A DNA stretch of 64,000 nucleotides, taken from the NCBI RefSeq assembly GCF_003947455.1, contig NZ_QHJH01000001.1:1-64000 (forward strand). The letters are read 5' to 3'. The translations under genes and the position numbers were made by a program. Numbering within the stretch: position 1 is the first letter of the stretch; every line of letters starts with the position of its first letter. Below the pieces are notes generated by a model, which was given only the letters and a program-made list of their open reading frames with translations, did no database searches and was not told the DNA's origin. This DNA is from Streptomyces sp. WAC 04229 (GTDB taxonomy: Bacteria; Actinomycetota; Actinomycetes; Streptomycetales; Streptomycetaceae). Positions 50,781-58,448 of this stretch are shown here, piece by piece.

Positions 50781-50794
50781 CTACCAACTGGTTA
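50781..50794. promoter_or_regulatory. Candidate TetR2 operator, site 2
   Basis: CTACCAACTGGTTA shares CTACCA...GGT with site 1. The centre-to-centre distance of 32 bp is about three helical turns, which suits binding of two dimers on one face. Confidence 0.55.
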
Positions 50795-50926
50795 ATTCCG
50801 AGGGTATGGTGACCGCCAGCCCCGCTGTCACTGCACTGGGGGCACCTTCTTTTCGCGCCAGCACGGGCTCTCGCACGAGTCTGCGCCAGTGCCGCTCACG
50901 CCGGCCCCACGGGCCGCCGGTCATGG

Positions 50927-51880
50927 ATGCCGAGACTCATGCTGACCTTCATCGCACGCAGAATCGGGGCCGGAGCAGCGCTCCTCCTCGTCATCTCCCT
51001 GCTGACCTATCTCCTGCTGTCGATACCCGACTCCGACATCGGCCGCCAGATTCTGGGCCCCGGCGCCCCGCAGGCCGACGTCGACGCCCGCAACACCGCC
51101 CTCGGGCTCGACCAGTCCGTGCTCACCCAGTACTGGCAGTGGCTCACGCACGCCCTCCGTGGCGACTTCGGCACCTCCTGGTTCTCCAGTGAGGACGTCT
51201 CCCTCGCCATCAGCAACCGACTGCCCGTCACCCTCAGCCTGATGCTCGGCGTCACCCTGGTCACGGCTCTCGTCTCCTTCCTCCTCGGCGTGTGGGCCGG
51301 GGTGAGGCGCGGCGTCGTCGACCGGGTCGTGCAGATCCTGGGCGTGGCCGGCTACGCGTTGCCGGGCTTCCTCGTCACTCTGGTCCTGGTTCTGGTCTTC
51401 GCCGTCCAGCTGGGCTGGTTCCCCGCCATCGGCTACACCCCCTTGACCGAGTCGCCCACCGGCTGGCTGTCCACCGTGACCCTGCCCATCGCCTCGCTGT
51501 CAGTCGCTTCCATCGCGGGCGTCTCCCAGCAGGTGCGCGGCGCCGTCATCGACGTGATGCGCCAGGACTACGTGCGCACCCTGCGCGCCCGCGGGCTCTC
51601 CCCCCGGCGCATCGTCCTCAAGCACGTCCTGCGCAACGCCGCCGCACCCGGTCTGTCCGTGCTGGGCATGCAGTTCGTCGGGCTCCTCGGCGGCGCCGTC
51701 CTGGTCGAGCAGATCTTCGGCCTGCCCGGCCTGGGCAGCATGACCGTCACCTACACCACCCGCGGCGACATCCCCGTGATCATGGCCCTGGTCATGCTCA
51801 CCGTCATCGGCGTCGTGCTGATCAACCTCGCCGTCGACATCCTGATCGGCTGGCTCAACCCGAAGGCGCGCATCGCATGA
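50927..51880 (+). CDS. ABC transporter permease (OppB/DppB-like), 317 aa
   Basis: Six membrane helices: the first is MLTFIARRIGAGAALLLVISLL, and the EAA-type loop is QDYVRTLRARGLSPRRIVLKHVLRN. The end is [15 protein letters not shown]. An alternative ATG at 50939 has slightly better upstream purines. It forms the channel with the fused permease-ATPase downstream, whose start overlaps its stop by 4 nt (ATGA). No local binding-protein gene precedes it; the SBP at 44922-46460 is the likely partner. Confidence 0.9.
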   Translation: MPRLMLTFIARRIGAGAALLLVISLLTYLLLSIPDSDIGRQILGPGAPQADVDARNTALGLDQSVLTQYWQWLTHALRGDFGTSWFSSEDVSLAISNRLPVTLSLMLGVTLVTALVSFLLGVWAGVRRGVVDRVVQILGVAGYALPGFLVTLVLVLVFAVQLGWFPAIGYTPLTESPTGWLSTVTLPIASLSVASIAGVSQQVRGAVIDVMRQDYVRTLRARGLSPRRIVLKHVLRNAAAPGLSVLGMQFVGLLGGAVLVEQIFGLPGLGSMTVTYTTRGDIPVIMALVMLTVIGVVLINLAVDILIGWLNPKARIA

Positions 51881-53661
51881 GCGACACCCTCAACCCCACC
51901 GTGCCGGACGCGGCCACGGGCCCGCCGCCCCGGAACACGCTGGGCCGCCTGATACGCAACCCGCTCGCCGCCGTGTCCCTGCTGATCCTGGCCGTACTGA
52001 TCATCGCGTCGGTGTGCGCGCCGCTGCTGGCACCGCACGGCCCCGCCGACGCGAGCCTGGCCGACGCCTTCGCCCACCCGGGCGGCAGCCACCCGCTCGG
52101 CGCCGACTCCGCGGGCCGCGACATCCTTTCCCGCCTGATCTACGGCGGCCGCAACACCCTCGGCGGGGCCGTCATCGCCCTCGCCCTCGCCCTGTTCCTC
52201 GGCGTTCCCGCCGGCCTGTACGCCGGCTACCGCGGCGGCTGGTTCGACGCCGCCGCAAGCTGGAGCGTCAACCTGGTCATGGCGCTGCCCGCCATGGTCG
52301 TGCTGCTCGCCTCGCGTGCCATTCTCGGCCCCAACGTCTGGGTCCTCATGATTGTCCTCGGTGTGCTGGCCGCACCGAGCTTCTACCGGCTCGTGCGCGG
52401 CATCGTCGCCGACATCCGCGGCGAGCTGTACGTCGACGCCGCCCGCGTCTCCGGCCTGTCCGACGCCCGCATCGTCGCCCGCCACGTCCTGATCGTCGTA
52501 CGCGGACCCATCATCATCCAGACGGCTCTCGTCGCCGGTGTCGCCATCGCGCTGCAGGCCGGACTCGAGTTCCTCGGCATCGGCAGCGGGTCCACCGCCA
52601 CCTGGGGCGCCATGCTCAACGAGGCGTTCCAGAACATCCAGCGCGCTCCCCTGCTCATGCTGTGGCCCGGTCTCGCTCTCGGCCTGACCAACGCCGCCCT
52701 CGTCCTGCTGGCCGCCGCACTGCGCGACACGCTCGAAGACCGCTCCCCGCATCGGCGCGGCCCCCGACGCCCTCACGCGACCCCGGCCGCAGCGCTGGCA
52801 GACCACAGCATCAGCGAGGAGCGGACCGGACTGCTGTCCGTACGCGGACTGAAGGTGGCCTACACGCTGGCCGATGGCTCCGACAAGGAAGTCGTCCACG
52901 GCATCGACCTCGACGTTCAGGAGGGCGAAATCGTCGGCCTCGTCGGCGAATCGGGCTCCGGCAAGACCCAGACCGCCTTCTCCGTCCTGGGTATCCTCCC
53001 CGAAGGCGGCCGGGTCAGCTCCGGCAGCATCCAGCTCTCCGGTCAGGAACTGGCCGGCCTGCCGGAACGAGCCCACCGCACCCTGCGCGGCACCACGGTC
53101 GCCTACATTCCGCAGGAGCCGATGAGCAACCTCGATCCCGCCTTCACCGTGGGAAGCCAGCTCACCGAACCCATGCGCCACATCCTCGGTCTGACCCGCA
53201 AGCAGGCCACCGACCGGGCTGTCGAGCTGCTGCGTCAGGTCGAAATCCCCTCCCCCGAAGACGTACTGCGCCGCTACCCGCACGAGATCTCCGGCGGCAT
53301 GGCCCAGCGCGTCCTCATCGCCGGCGCCATCTCCTGCGACCCGCAGCTCCTCATCGCCGACGAACCCACCACCGCACTCGACGTCCGCGTCCAGGCCGAG
53401 ATCCTCGACCTGCTGCGCCGCCTGCGCGACGAACGCGGCCTCGGCGTCCTGCTCGTCACCCATGACCTCGGCGTCGTCGCGGACCTCTGCGACCGCGTCG
53501 CCGTCATGAACCAGGGCCGCCTCGTCGAAACCGGAACCACCCGCCAGGTCCTGCACCACGCACAGGACCCCTACACCCAGAACCTCCTCGGCGCCGTCCT
53601 CGACTCCACCCCGCCGCGCGAGCCCTGGCAGCCCGGGCCCACAAGGAGCATCCCCGCATGA
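51877..53661 (+). CDS. Fused ABC permease-ATPase (OppC-OppD fusion), 594 aa
   Basis: Residues ~1-285 form an OppC-type permease: [45 protein letters not shown], and the EAA-type [23 protein letters not shown] ~25-residue Arg/Ala-rich linker leads to a full ABC ATPase from ~310: Walker [17 protein letters not shown], signature [37 protein letters not shown] and [16 protein letters not shown]. The reading frame is continuous, so this is a true fusion. Overlapping start and stop codons at both ends show tight coupling. Confidence 0.92.
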   Translation: MSDTLNPTVPDAATGPPPRNTLGRLIRNPLAAVSLLILAVLIIASVCAPLLAPHGPADASLADAFAHPGGSHPLGADSAGRDILSRLIYGGRNTLGGAVIALALALFLGVPAGLYAGYRGGWFDAAASWSVNLVMALPAMVVLLASRAILGPNVWVLMIVLGVLAAPSFYRLVRGIVADIRGELYVDAARVSGLSDARIVARHVLIVVRGPIIIQTALVAGVAIALQAGLEFLGIGSGSTATWGAMLNEAFQNIQRAPLLMLWPGLALGLTNAALVLLAAALRDTLEDRSPHRRGPRRPHATPAAALADHSISEERTGLLSVRGLKVAYTLADGSDKEVVHGIDLDVQEGEIVGLVGESGSGKTQTAFSVLGILPEGGRVSSGSIQLSGQELAGLPERAHRTLRGTTVAYIPQEPMSNLDPAFTVGSQLTEPMRHILGLTRKQATDRAVELLRQVEIPSPEDVLRRYPHEISGGMAQRVLIAGAISCDPQLLIADEPTTALDVRVQAEILDLLRRLRDERGLGVLLVTHDLGVVADLCDRVAVMNQGRLVETGTTRQVLHHAQDPYTQNLLGAVLDSTPPREPWQPGPTRSIPA

Positions 53662-54494
53662 CGACCCAGCCCGATTACCTGCTCACCGTGGACCGACTGC
53701 GCGTGTCCTTCCCCGGCAAAGGGTGGCGCGCGGCGCGCACCGAAGTACTCAAGGGCATCGACCTGAGCATCCGCGCCGGAGAAACCCTCGGCCTGGTCGG
53801 CGAGTCCGGCTCCGGCAAGACGACCATCGGCCGCGCCATCCTCGGCCTGGTCCCCGTCGCCTCCGGCACCATCACCTTCGACGGCCGGTCCATCGAGAAC
53901 GCGAGCCGGGCCAAGCGCCGCGCACTCAGCAGCGAGATCCAGGTCATCTTCCAGGACCCCTACACCTCCCTGAACCCCTCCCGCACCATCGGCGACACCC
54001 TCAGCGAACCCCTCCTCGCCCAGAGCATGAAAGGCGGCCAGGCGCGCAGCCGCATCAATGATCTCCTCGACCAGGTACGCCTGCCCAAGGACTCGGCAAC
54101 CCGACTGCCTCGCGAATTCTCCGGCGGACAACGCCAACGCGTCGCCATCGCCCGCGCCCTCGCTCTCAGCCCCCGGCTGATCGTGTGCGACGAGCCGGTC
54201 TCCGCCCTCGACCTCACCACCCAGGCCACCGTCCTCGACCTGCTCCTCGACATCCAGCAACAAACCGACGTCGCCTACCTCTTCGTCTCCCACGACCTGT
54301 CCGTCATCCGCCACATGAGCCACCGCGTGGCCGTCATCCACCACGGCAGCATCGTCGAAACCGGAGACGCGGCCCCCCTCACCACTCAGCCTGAACATCC
54401 CTACACCAAGACCCTCCTCCTCTCCGCCCCCGTCGCCAACATCGACGAGCAACGCCGACGCCGCGAACAACGGACCGCTCTCAGCCCCGCATAG
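53658..54494 (+). CDS. ABC transporter ATPase (OppF/DppF-like), 278 aa
   Basis: Walker [20 protein letters not shown]-loop VIFQDPYTSLNPSRT, signature [35 protein letters not shown], and SHDLSVIRHMSHRVAVI. It is shorter than the core-operon OppF-like protein and lacks a developed C-terminal oligo_HPY extension. It pairs with the ATPase half of the fusion protein. The start overlaps the fusion stop by 4 nt. It is the last gene of the operon; the island repeat begins 177 bp later. Confidence 0.93.
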   Translation: MTTQPDYLLTVDRLRVSFPGKGWRAARTEVLKGIDLSIRAGETLGLVGESGSGKTTIGRAILGLVPVASGTITFDGRSIENASRAKRRALSSEIQVIFQDPYTSLNPSRTIGDTLSEPLLAQSMKGGQARSRINDLLDQVRLPKDSATRLPREFSGGQRQRVAIARALALSPRLIVCDEPVSALDLTTQATVLDLLLDIQQQTDVAYLFVSHDLSVIRHMSHRVAVIHHGSIVETGDAAPLTTQPEHPYTKTLLLSAPVANIDEQRRRREQRTALSPA

Positions 54495-54670
54495 ACGAGG
54501 TGCCACTCACGTCGAGCAGGGCGGGCTGCGCCCCGGGCCAGGTCTGGCCGCGCCGACTCGGCGCGATCCCCCCTCACCGACGCGCGCCCTACGACCGCGA
54601 TGATGATCAGCCAGCCACGGAGGAATCACCACGCCGGACAATCCTGTATCAGCCCCTGAGTTGCCGTTCC

Positions 54671-54695
54671 GATCAGCGCATTCGCATCTTTCAGC
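54671..54695. repeat. Right 25-nt direct repeat flanking the glycan island
   Basis: Partner of 41107-41131 with two mismatches. It lies just before a truncated ORF, consistent with an insertion boundary. Confidence 0.55.
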
Positions 54696-54707
54696 CCGCT
54701 GGTCGCT

Positions 54708-55076
54708 GTGCTCGTAGAGACCTGGCCCACGAAGGTCGACGGACCACAGTCGTTCGTGTACGACGAGCGGCTGAGGCCGGACCGCGAGGGCTGTGTCACG
54801 GTCGTCGTCTCCCGCCCGGACGACCGGCCTCGCAACGCGCGCTCCGCGTGCGGCGTCAACTGGATCGCCCGGCCCGAGAAGGGCGACGGCGCGGGACACC
54901 CGGACGACGCACCGCTGCTCCTGCGCAACAGGCTGCCGGCCTGGAACTTCAGGCAGGCACCCCGGTTCACCAGGCCCGCCGACGACGAGGCCGATGTGCC
55001 GGGCCACTGCCTGTCCACGAGCGAGTACACCGACGAGGCGGGCTTCGAGAAGACAGGCTGCCCTCGCGACAACTGA
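54708..55076 (+). pseudogene. Truncated hypothetical ORF at the island edge, 122 codons
   Basis: The frame reads LVETWPTKVDGPQSFVYDER, continues with CVTVVVSRPDDRPRNARSACGVNWIARP and ends TGCPRDN. The central CGVNW segment and the position of the open frame resemble the C-terminal part of larger Streptomyces secreted hypothetical proteins (recall). There is no RBS and no signal peptide at the GTG, and the frame starts only 12 bp after the direct repeat. The 5' part was probably lost at the insertion boundary. It could also be a genuine short gene. Confidence 0.5.
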
Positions 55077-55112
55077 CGCGCTCGCGTGCCGCCCCGGCCC
55101 GGATCAAGTCCG

Positions 55113-55145
55113 ACGTGCCGGAGTGCGCTCGGCACTCCGGCACGT
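55113..55145 (-). terminator. Strong terminator after the LPMO gene
   Basis: A perfect 14-bp stem (ACGTGCCGGAGTGC) with a 5-nt loop, 40 bp after the LPMO stop, between it and the truncated ORF. Confidence 0.85.
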
Positions 55146-55184
55146 GGCCATGGAATCACGGTGCCGCGTGCGCCGCTCCCCGGC

Positions 55185-55859
55185 TCAGCCGAAGTCCACG
55201 TCGCTGCACCACATGTAGGCCTGGTCGAGGTGCGAGGCCTGCCAGATCACGAACACGACGTGGTGTCCGGTGTAGCCGGAGGTCTGGACAGGGAACGTGA
55301 TGTCCTGCGCCGGGGCGAAGCGGCCGGTCTGCGTGATGAAGTCGAGGTTGCCCCAGCCCAGGCTCTGGGTCTTGGGGTTGAAGCCCTGCTTGCTCACGTA
55401 GACCTTGAAGTAGTCGGCACCGTGGGATGCCTGGTCGTACAGGTGCACCGAGAAGTTGTCGCCGACGGTGGTGGTCTTCCACTCCCCGGGCTTGTCCAGG
55501 CTGGCGTTCCTGGAGAGGTTGTTGCTGCAGAGCGTCCCGTCGGGGGTCCTCGCCTGGAACTGGCCCCCGAGTCCGTCGCGGAGGGCGCTCATCCAGTTCC
55601 ACATGGTGTCGCTGTTGGACTGCCAGGCCTGCCAGCACATGGGGTCCTGGGTCTGCATGGCCGGGTTCGTGTGGTTGGTGCCCCACGTCTTCCAGCACTG
55701 GTACGCGCGGGAGGCGGGGCCGACGATGGTGCCGTGAGCCTGGGCGGGGGCCGACCAGGTCAGTGCGCCGGCGACCACGGCGAACAACATGACGAGCGCC
55801 TGGAGGGGCCGGCGGAGGGACGACCGCGAACGCCGGGTCAACGGAGTTTGTCTGCGCAT
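55185..55859 (-). CDS. AA10 lytic polysaccharide monooxygenase, 224 aa
   Basis: The signal peptide ends APAQA, so mature residue 1 is His42 (HGTIVGPASRAYQCW), the first ligand of the copper histidine brace. The second is probably His146 in DQASHGADYFKVYV, and the axial Phe223 lies in CSDVDFG. It is a single-domain protein (~183 aa mature) without a carbohydrate-binding module. AA10 enzymes oxidatively cleave crystalline chitin or cellulose; this sequence resembles the ScLPMO10B-like cellulose-active type (recall). A CebR-type box upstream supports cellulose control. Confidence 0.92.
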   Translation of the reverse strand: MRRQTPLTRRSRSSLRRPLQALVMLFAVVAGALTWSAPAQAHGTIVGPASRAYQCWKTWGTNHTNPAMQTQDPMCWQAWQSNSDTMWNWMSALRDGLGGQFQARTPDGTLCSNNLSRNASLDKPGEWKTTTVGDNFSVHLYDQASHGADYFKVYVSKQGFNPKTQSLGWGNLDFITQTGRFAPAQDITFPVQTSGYTGHHVVFVIWQASHLDQAYMWCSDVDFG

Positions 55860-55892
55860 GTGGGGGAACTCCTTCCAGTTCCATGACTGTTA

Positions 55893-55906
55893 TGGGAGCG
55901 CTCCCA
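55893..55906 (-). promoter_or_regulatory. CebR-type operator upstream of the LPMO gene
   Basis: TGGGAGCGCTCCCA, a perfect 14-bp palindrome 34 bp upstream of the LPMO ATG. It equals the consensus bound by CebR, the LacI-family repressor of cellulose/cello-oligosaccharide genes in Streptomyces (recall). Cellobiose would be expected to release it. No cebR gene is in this window. Confidence 0.8.
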
Positions 55907-56185
55907 ACGTCGCCCCTGCTGCGTGAAATGTCAACGACGCGAACGGAGTTGCTTTCAACGGCTGGCGGTGAGCAGGGATTCTGCCGTGAAAACGGGAGTC
56001 TGACCGCGCCCCTCGCTCCCTGAGGACCTCAACTCGGCCTGACGCACCGCCAGTTCGCTGTCCTGCTCGCGGTCTTGCGGATCCGGACCAGCCGGGGAGA
56101 CTGCCTTCACCACCGTGTTCACCCGGTCCCCGGCAGCACCACGCCAAGCGGGTCGGTCCCACTTCACTCCCCGAGATGAGGGCTC
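55907..56185. other. Intergenic region between the LPMO and RTX-repeat genes
   Basis: Together with the CebR box at 55893 this 326-bp gap (55860-56185) separates divergent secreted-protein genes. It should hold both promoters. No coding region or other structure is clear. Confidence 0.4.
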
Positions 56186-56956
56186 ATGAACCGAAACCGT
56201 GCCGCCGTCAGCGCGGTCGCCGTGGCGCTGCTCACCGCCGGCCTCGCCGTCGGCCCGGCGGGAGCCGCCACCGCCACCGAGGCCAAGGCCCGCGTCGGAG
56301 CCGACTGGACAACCCAGTCGATCCTCTTCACCGCCGCCCCGGGGCAGGCCAACGACCTCAACGTCTTCTCCATGTACACCAGCGAAGGGATCAAGCGGAT
56401 CGGCATCAGGGACGTGGTCCCGCTCGAACCGGGCGACCACTGCGCGTACGCCAGAGCCGAGGACACCACCTCCGTCGTCTGCAAACTGCCCGCCGACAGC
56501 CCCCGGCCCGACCGGATCGACGCCTTCCTCGGCGACGGCGACGACACGATCGCCGCCTTCACCCCCGGGGTCAACACCGTCAGCGGCGGCCCCGGCGACG
56601 ACGAACTGCACGCCCACACCGCACGTACGGTGCTGGGCGGCGCGGGTGACGACACGGTCATGGGCCCCGCCACCCTGCACGGCGGCGACGGCATGGACCA
56701 CCTCATGGGGGACGACGGCGACCAGCGGATGTGGGGCGGCCCGGGCGACGACATGATCGAGGGCTACGGCGGTGACGACACCGTGTACGCCGGCTCTGGC
56801 GACGACCACGTCATGGGCGGGGACGGCCGCGACAGTGTCCTCGGCGGCCCCGGCGACGACATGCTGCACGGGGAGGACGGCGACGACCTCGTCTGCGGCG
56901 GCACCGGAAAGGACACCCTCGACGGCGGGGACGGCCGCGACATCGTCCTCCCGTGA
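56186..56956 (+). CDS. Secreted RTX-type Gly/Asp nonapeptide repeat protein, 256 aa
   Basis: The Sec signal is RAAVSAVAVALLTAGLAVGP, followed by AGAATA. After a ~90-residue unique part come about 12 calcium-binding-type repeats from residue ~130 (for example GGPGDDELH, GGAGDDTVM, GGDGRDSVL, GGTGKDTLD). These match hemolysin-type GGxGxDx repeats, which fold as a beta-roll on Ca2+. No catalytic domain is seen and no C-terminal type I secretion signal is needed given the Sec signal. It may be a cell-wall or extracellular structural protein. It stands alone, downstream of the island. Confidence 0.8.
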   Translation: MNRNRAAVSAVAVALLTAGLAVGPAGAATATEAKARVGADWTTQSILFTAAPGQANDLNVFSMYTSEGIKRIGIRDVVPLEPGDHCAYARAEDTTSVVCKLPADSPRPDRIDAFLGDGDDTIAAFTPGVNTVSGGPGDDELHAHTARTVLGGAGDDTVMGPATLHGGDGMDHLMGDDGDQRMWGGPGDDMIEGYGGDDTVYAGSGDDHVMGGDGRDSVLGGPGDDMLHGEDGDDLVCGGTGKDTLDGGDGRDIVLP

Positions 56957-57072
56957 AGGCACCTCCCCCCGGCACGAAGAGCGTCGCGGGCGCCGAGCCG
57001 CCGTCGTCGGCCACCGCCGTCCGAGCCGCGTCAACCAGGCCCAGGGCTCCACCCAGGGGTCCCGCACGGTCA

Positions 57073-57244
57073 CACCGTCAGCGGTCCCGCCGGCGGCAAC
57101 CTGTACGCCTTCGAGGCACTGGGGCGGGGCGTACGGCAGTCCAACGGCGGCGATGTCCGCTCCCTGCTCCGCCGCTGCCTGCTCGATCTGCCGCACGTTC
57201 TCGTCCAGGACCGCCGTCGCCACGGCGGCCCGGTCGGGGAAGTG
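57073..57244 (+). repeat. Deleted partial copy of the SMP-30/TetR locus at 62.2-62.7 kb
   Basis: Two near-identical segments are joined at about 57151. 57073-57151 matches 62238-62316, the 3' end of the lactonase-like gene, with 1 mismatch in 79. 57151-57244 matches 62652-62745, the interior of the TetR gene, with 2 mismatches in 94. The 335 bp between them in the donor is absent here. It is a broken duplicate and encodes nothing. Confidence 0.88.
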
Positions 57245-57660
57245 GCACGCGGACTGGCCTACTGGGCCGCCGGCCGGCGCACCGCGCCGCAGTCGGGCCC
57301 ACGCACGGGAACCGCCACACCGGCCGCGGCCCTCGGCCTCGTACCCCGCCTGGCCGGCGGCCCGGGCAGCATGCGCACCTACTTCGCCCGCCTCGCCGAA
57401 GACCCCCGGTGGTGGACAGCGGCCGGGAGCCTGCGGGCGGCCACCGAACCGCGGGACGCCGCACGCCTGCTCGACGAACTCGTCCACTCCGCAGTCGGGT
57501 TCTACGCGGCCAACGGCCGGGGCATCATGCTCGTCCACGCCGCGACCGCCCCGAACGGGATCGCCCGAGTCCTGCCGGTCCTGCCGAAGCAGCTGTGGGC
57601 ACCCAGCGTGAACGCCGCATGGACGGCCTCAGCCGCCGTGGTCGCCTGTGGCCGCCGTGT
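57242..57660 (+). pseudogene. C-terminal remnant of a questin-oxidase-like gene
   Basis: In one frame the segment reads ARGLAYWAAGRRTAPQSGP, then MRTYFARLAEDPRWWTAAGS, LLDELVHSAVGFYAANGR, MLVHAATAPNGIARVLPVLP and LWAPSVNAAWTASAAVVA. This follows the C-terminal part of questin oxidase family (DUF4243) proteins as I recall them. The N-terminal half is missing and its place is taken by the duplicated fragment. No valid start or RBS exists, and the frame runs on into the convergent TetR gene. The last residues (GRRV) already diverge. Confidence 0.6.
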
Positions 57661-58286
57661 CAGACGATTCCGGCCGCCGCGACGGCGAGCGCGGTCCGCA
57701 CGGCCCTCGCCAGGTCCGCCCGCGCGGTCGCGGCGTCGGCGCCCGGCCCGGCCGGGCGAAAGGCGTGGTGCTCGACCGCCGCGCGCAGGGCGGCGTTGAG
57801 CATGGCGGCCCAGACGGCCGGCCGCAGGTCGCCGGCGGGGAGCCCGGCCCGCTCGGCGAGGGCCCGCGCGAAGACGGGCTCGGCCTCGTCGTGGGTCTGC
57901 AGCCAGACCGCGCGCAATCCCGCCTCGGTCCGGGCCAGGCGGAGCAGGGCGCCGACGTCGGGGCCGGGCAGCGCGGCGTCGCCGGCCCACAACTCGCCGA
58001 AGGCGTCCGGCAGGGGGCGTCCGCGTTCCCAGTGGAGCAGGGCCTCGGCGATCGTGTCGACGCCGGTCGCCAGCAGTGGCCGTACGCAGCTCTCCTTGGT
58101 GGGGAAGTAGCGCCAGACGGTGCGGGCCGAGACCCCGACCGCCCGTCCGATCTGCTCTCCGGTGGTCGCGGCCACACCTTGGGCCACGAACAGGTCGACC
58201 GCCGCCCTGGCGATCTCCAGCCGGATGGCGCTCTTCCGTTCCTCGGTCAACGGCGGCCGTCCGGTCCGTCCGCTGGCTGCGGTCAT
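57660..58286 (-). CDS. TetR-family regulator, 208 aa, divergent from the SDR
   Basis: GGAGGAAAG lies directly before the ATG at 58286. The HTH is RLEIARAAVDLFVAQGVAAT, TGEQIGRAVGVSARTVWRYF, then a ligand domain. It diverges from the SDR gene across 162 bp. A 15-bp palindrome sits between them, so it probably controls the SDR and itself. Confidence 0.88.
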   Translation of the reverse strand: MTAASGRTGRPPLTEERKSAIRLEIARAAVDLFVAQGVAATTGEQIGRAVGVSARTVWRYFPTKESCVRPLLATGVDTIAEALLHWERGRPLPDAFGELWAGDAALPGPDVGALLRLARTEAGLRAVWLQTHDEAEPVFARALAERAGLPAGDLRPAVWAAMLNAALRAAVEHHAFRPAGPGADAATARADLARAVRTALAVAAAGIV

Positions 58287-58357
58287 CTTTCCTCCGGCCC
58301 CTGTGGTCGTCGATGCCGCGTCCATTCTCCCTCCCGGTTCCGGGCGCCACGACTTTC

Positions 58358-58372
58358 TGTCACTCAGCGACA
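58358..58372. promoter_or_regulatory. Candidate TetR operator in the TetR/SDR promoter
   Basis: TGTCACTCAGCGACA has TGTC/GACA ends and one mismatched pair inside, in the divergent gap. It resembles TGTCACTGAGTGACA motifs described for TetR proteins (recall). Confidence 0.6.
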
Positions 58373-58448
58373 CAAAGGAGCTAGGATGCCGGTGCGGTGG
58401 CGCGGCGTCGCACCGCACCGACAGGCACCTCAGTGGACGGAGCACTTC

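Larger units (their letters stand above)
41107..54695. other. Candidate catabolic genomic island (13.6 kb)
   Basis: The segment between the two direct repeats holds only glycoside hydrolases, an esterase, an ABC transporter and two TetR regulators. It breaks an otherwise conserved housekeeping neighbourhood. Base composition appears slightly less GC-rich than the core in parts of the GH1-SBP region (visual impression only). No integrase, transposase or tRNA is seen, so any mobility machinery is lost or was supplied in trans. Confidence 0.45.

Noticed and set aside
50806..50940. Short ATG frame between TetR2 operators and the permease (MVTASPAV...)
   Set aside because: Runs out of frame into the permease with Arg/His-rich content; a leader peptide cannot be supported, so the region is treated as untranslated.
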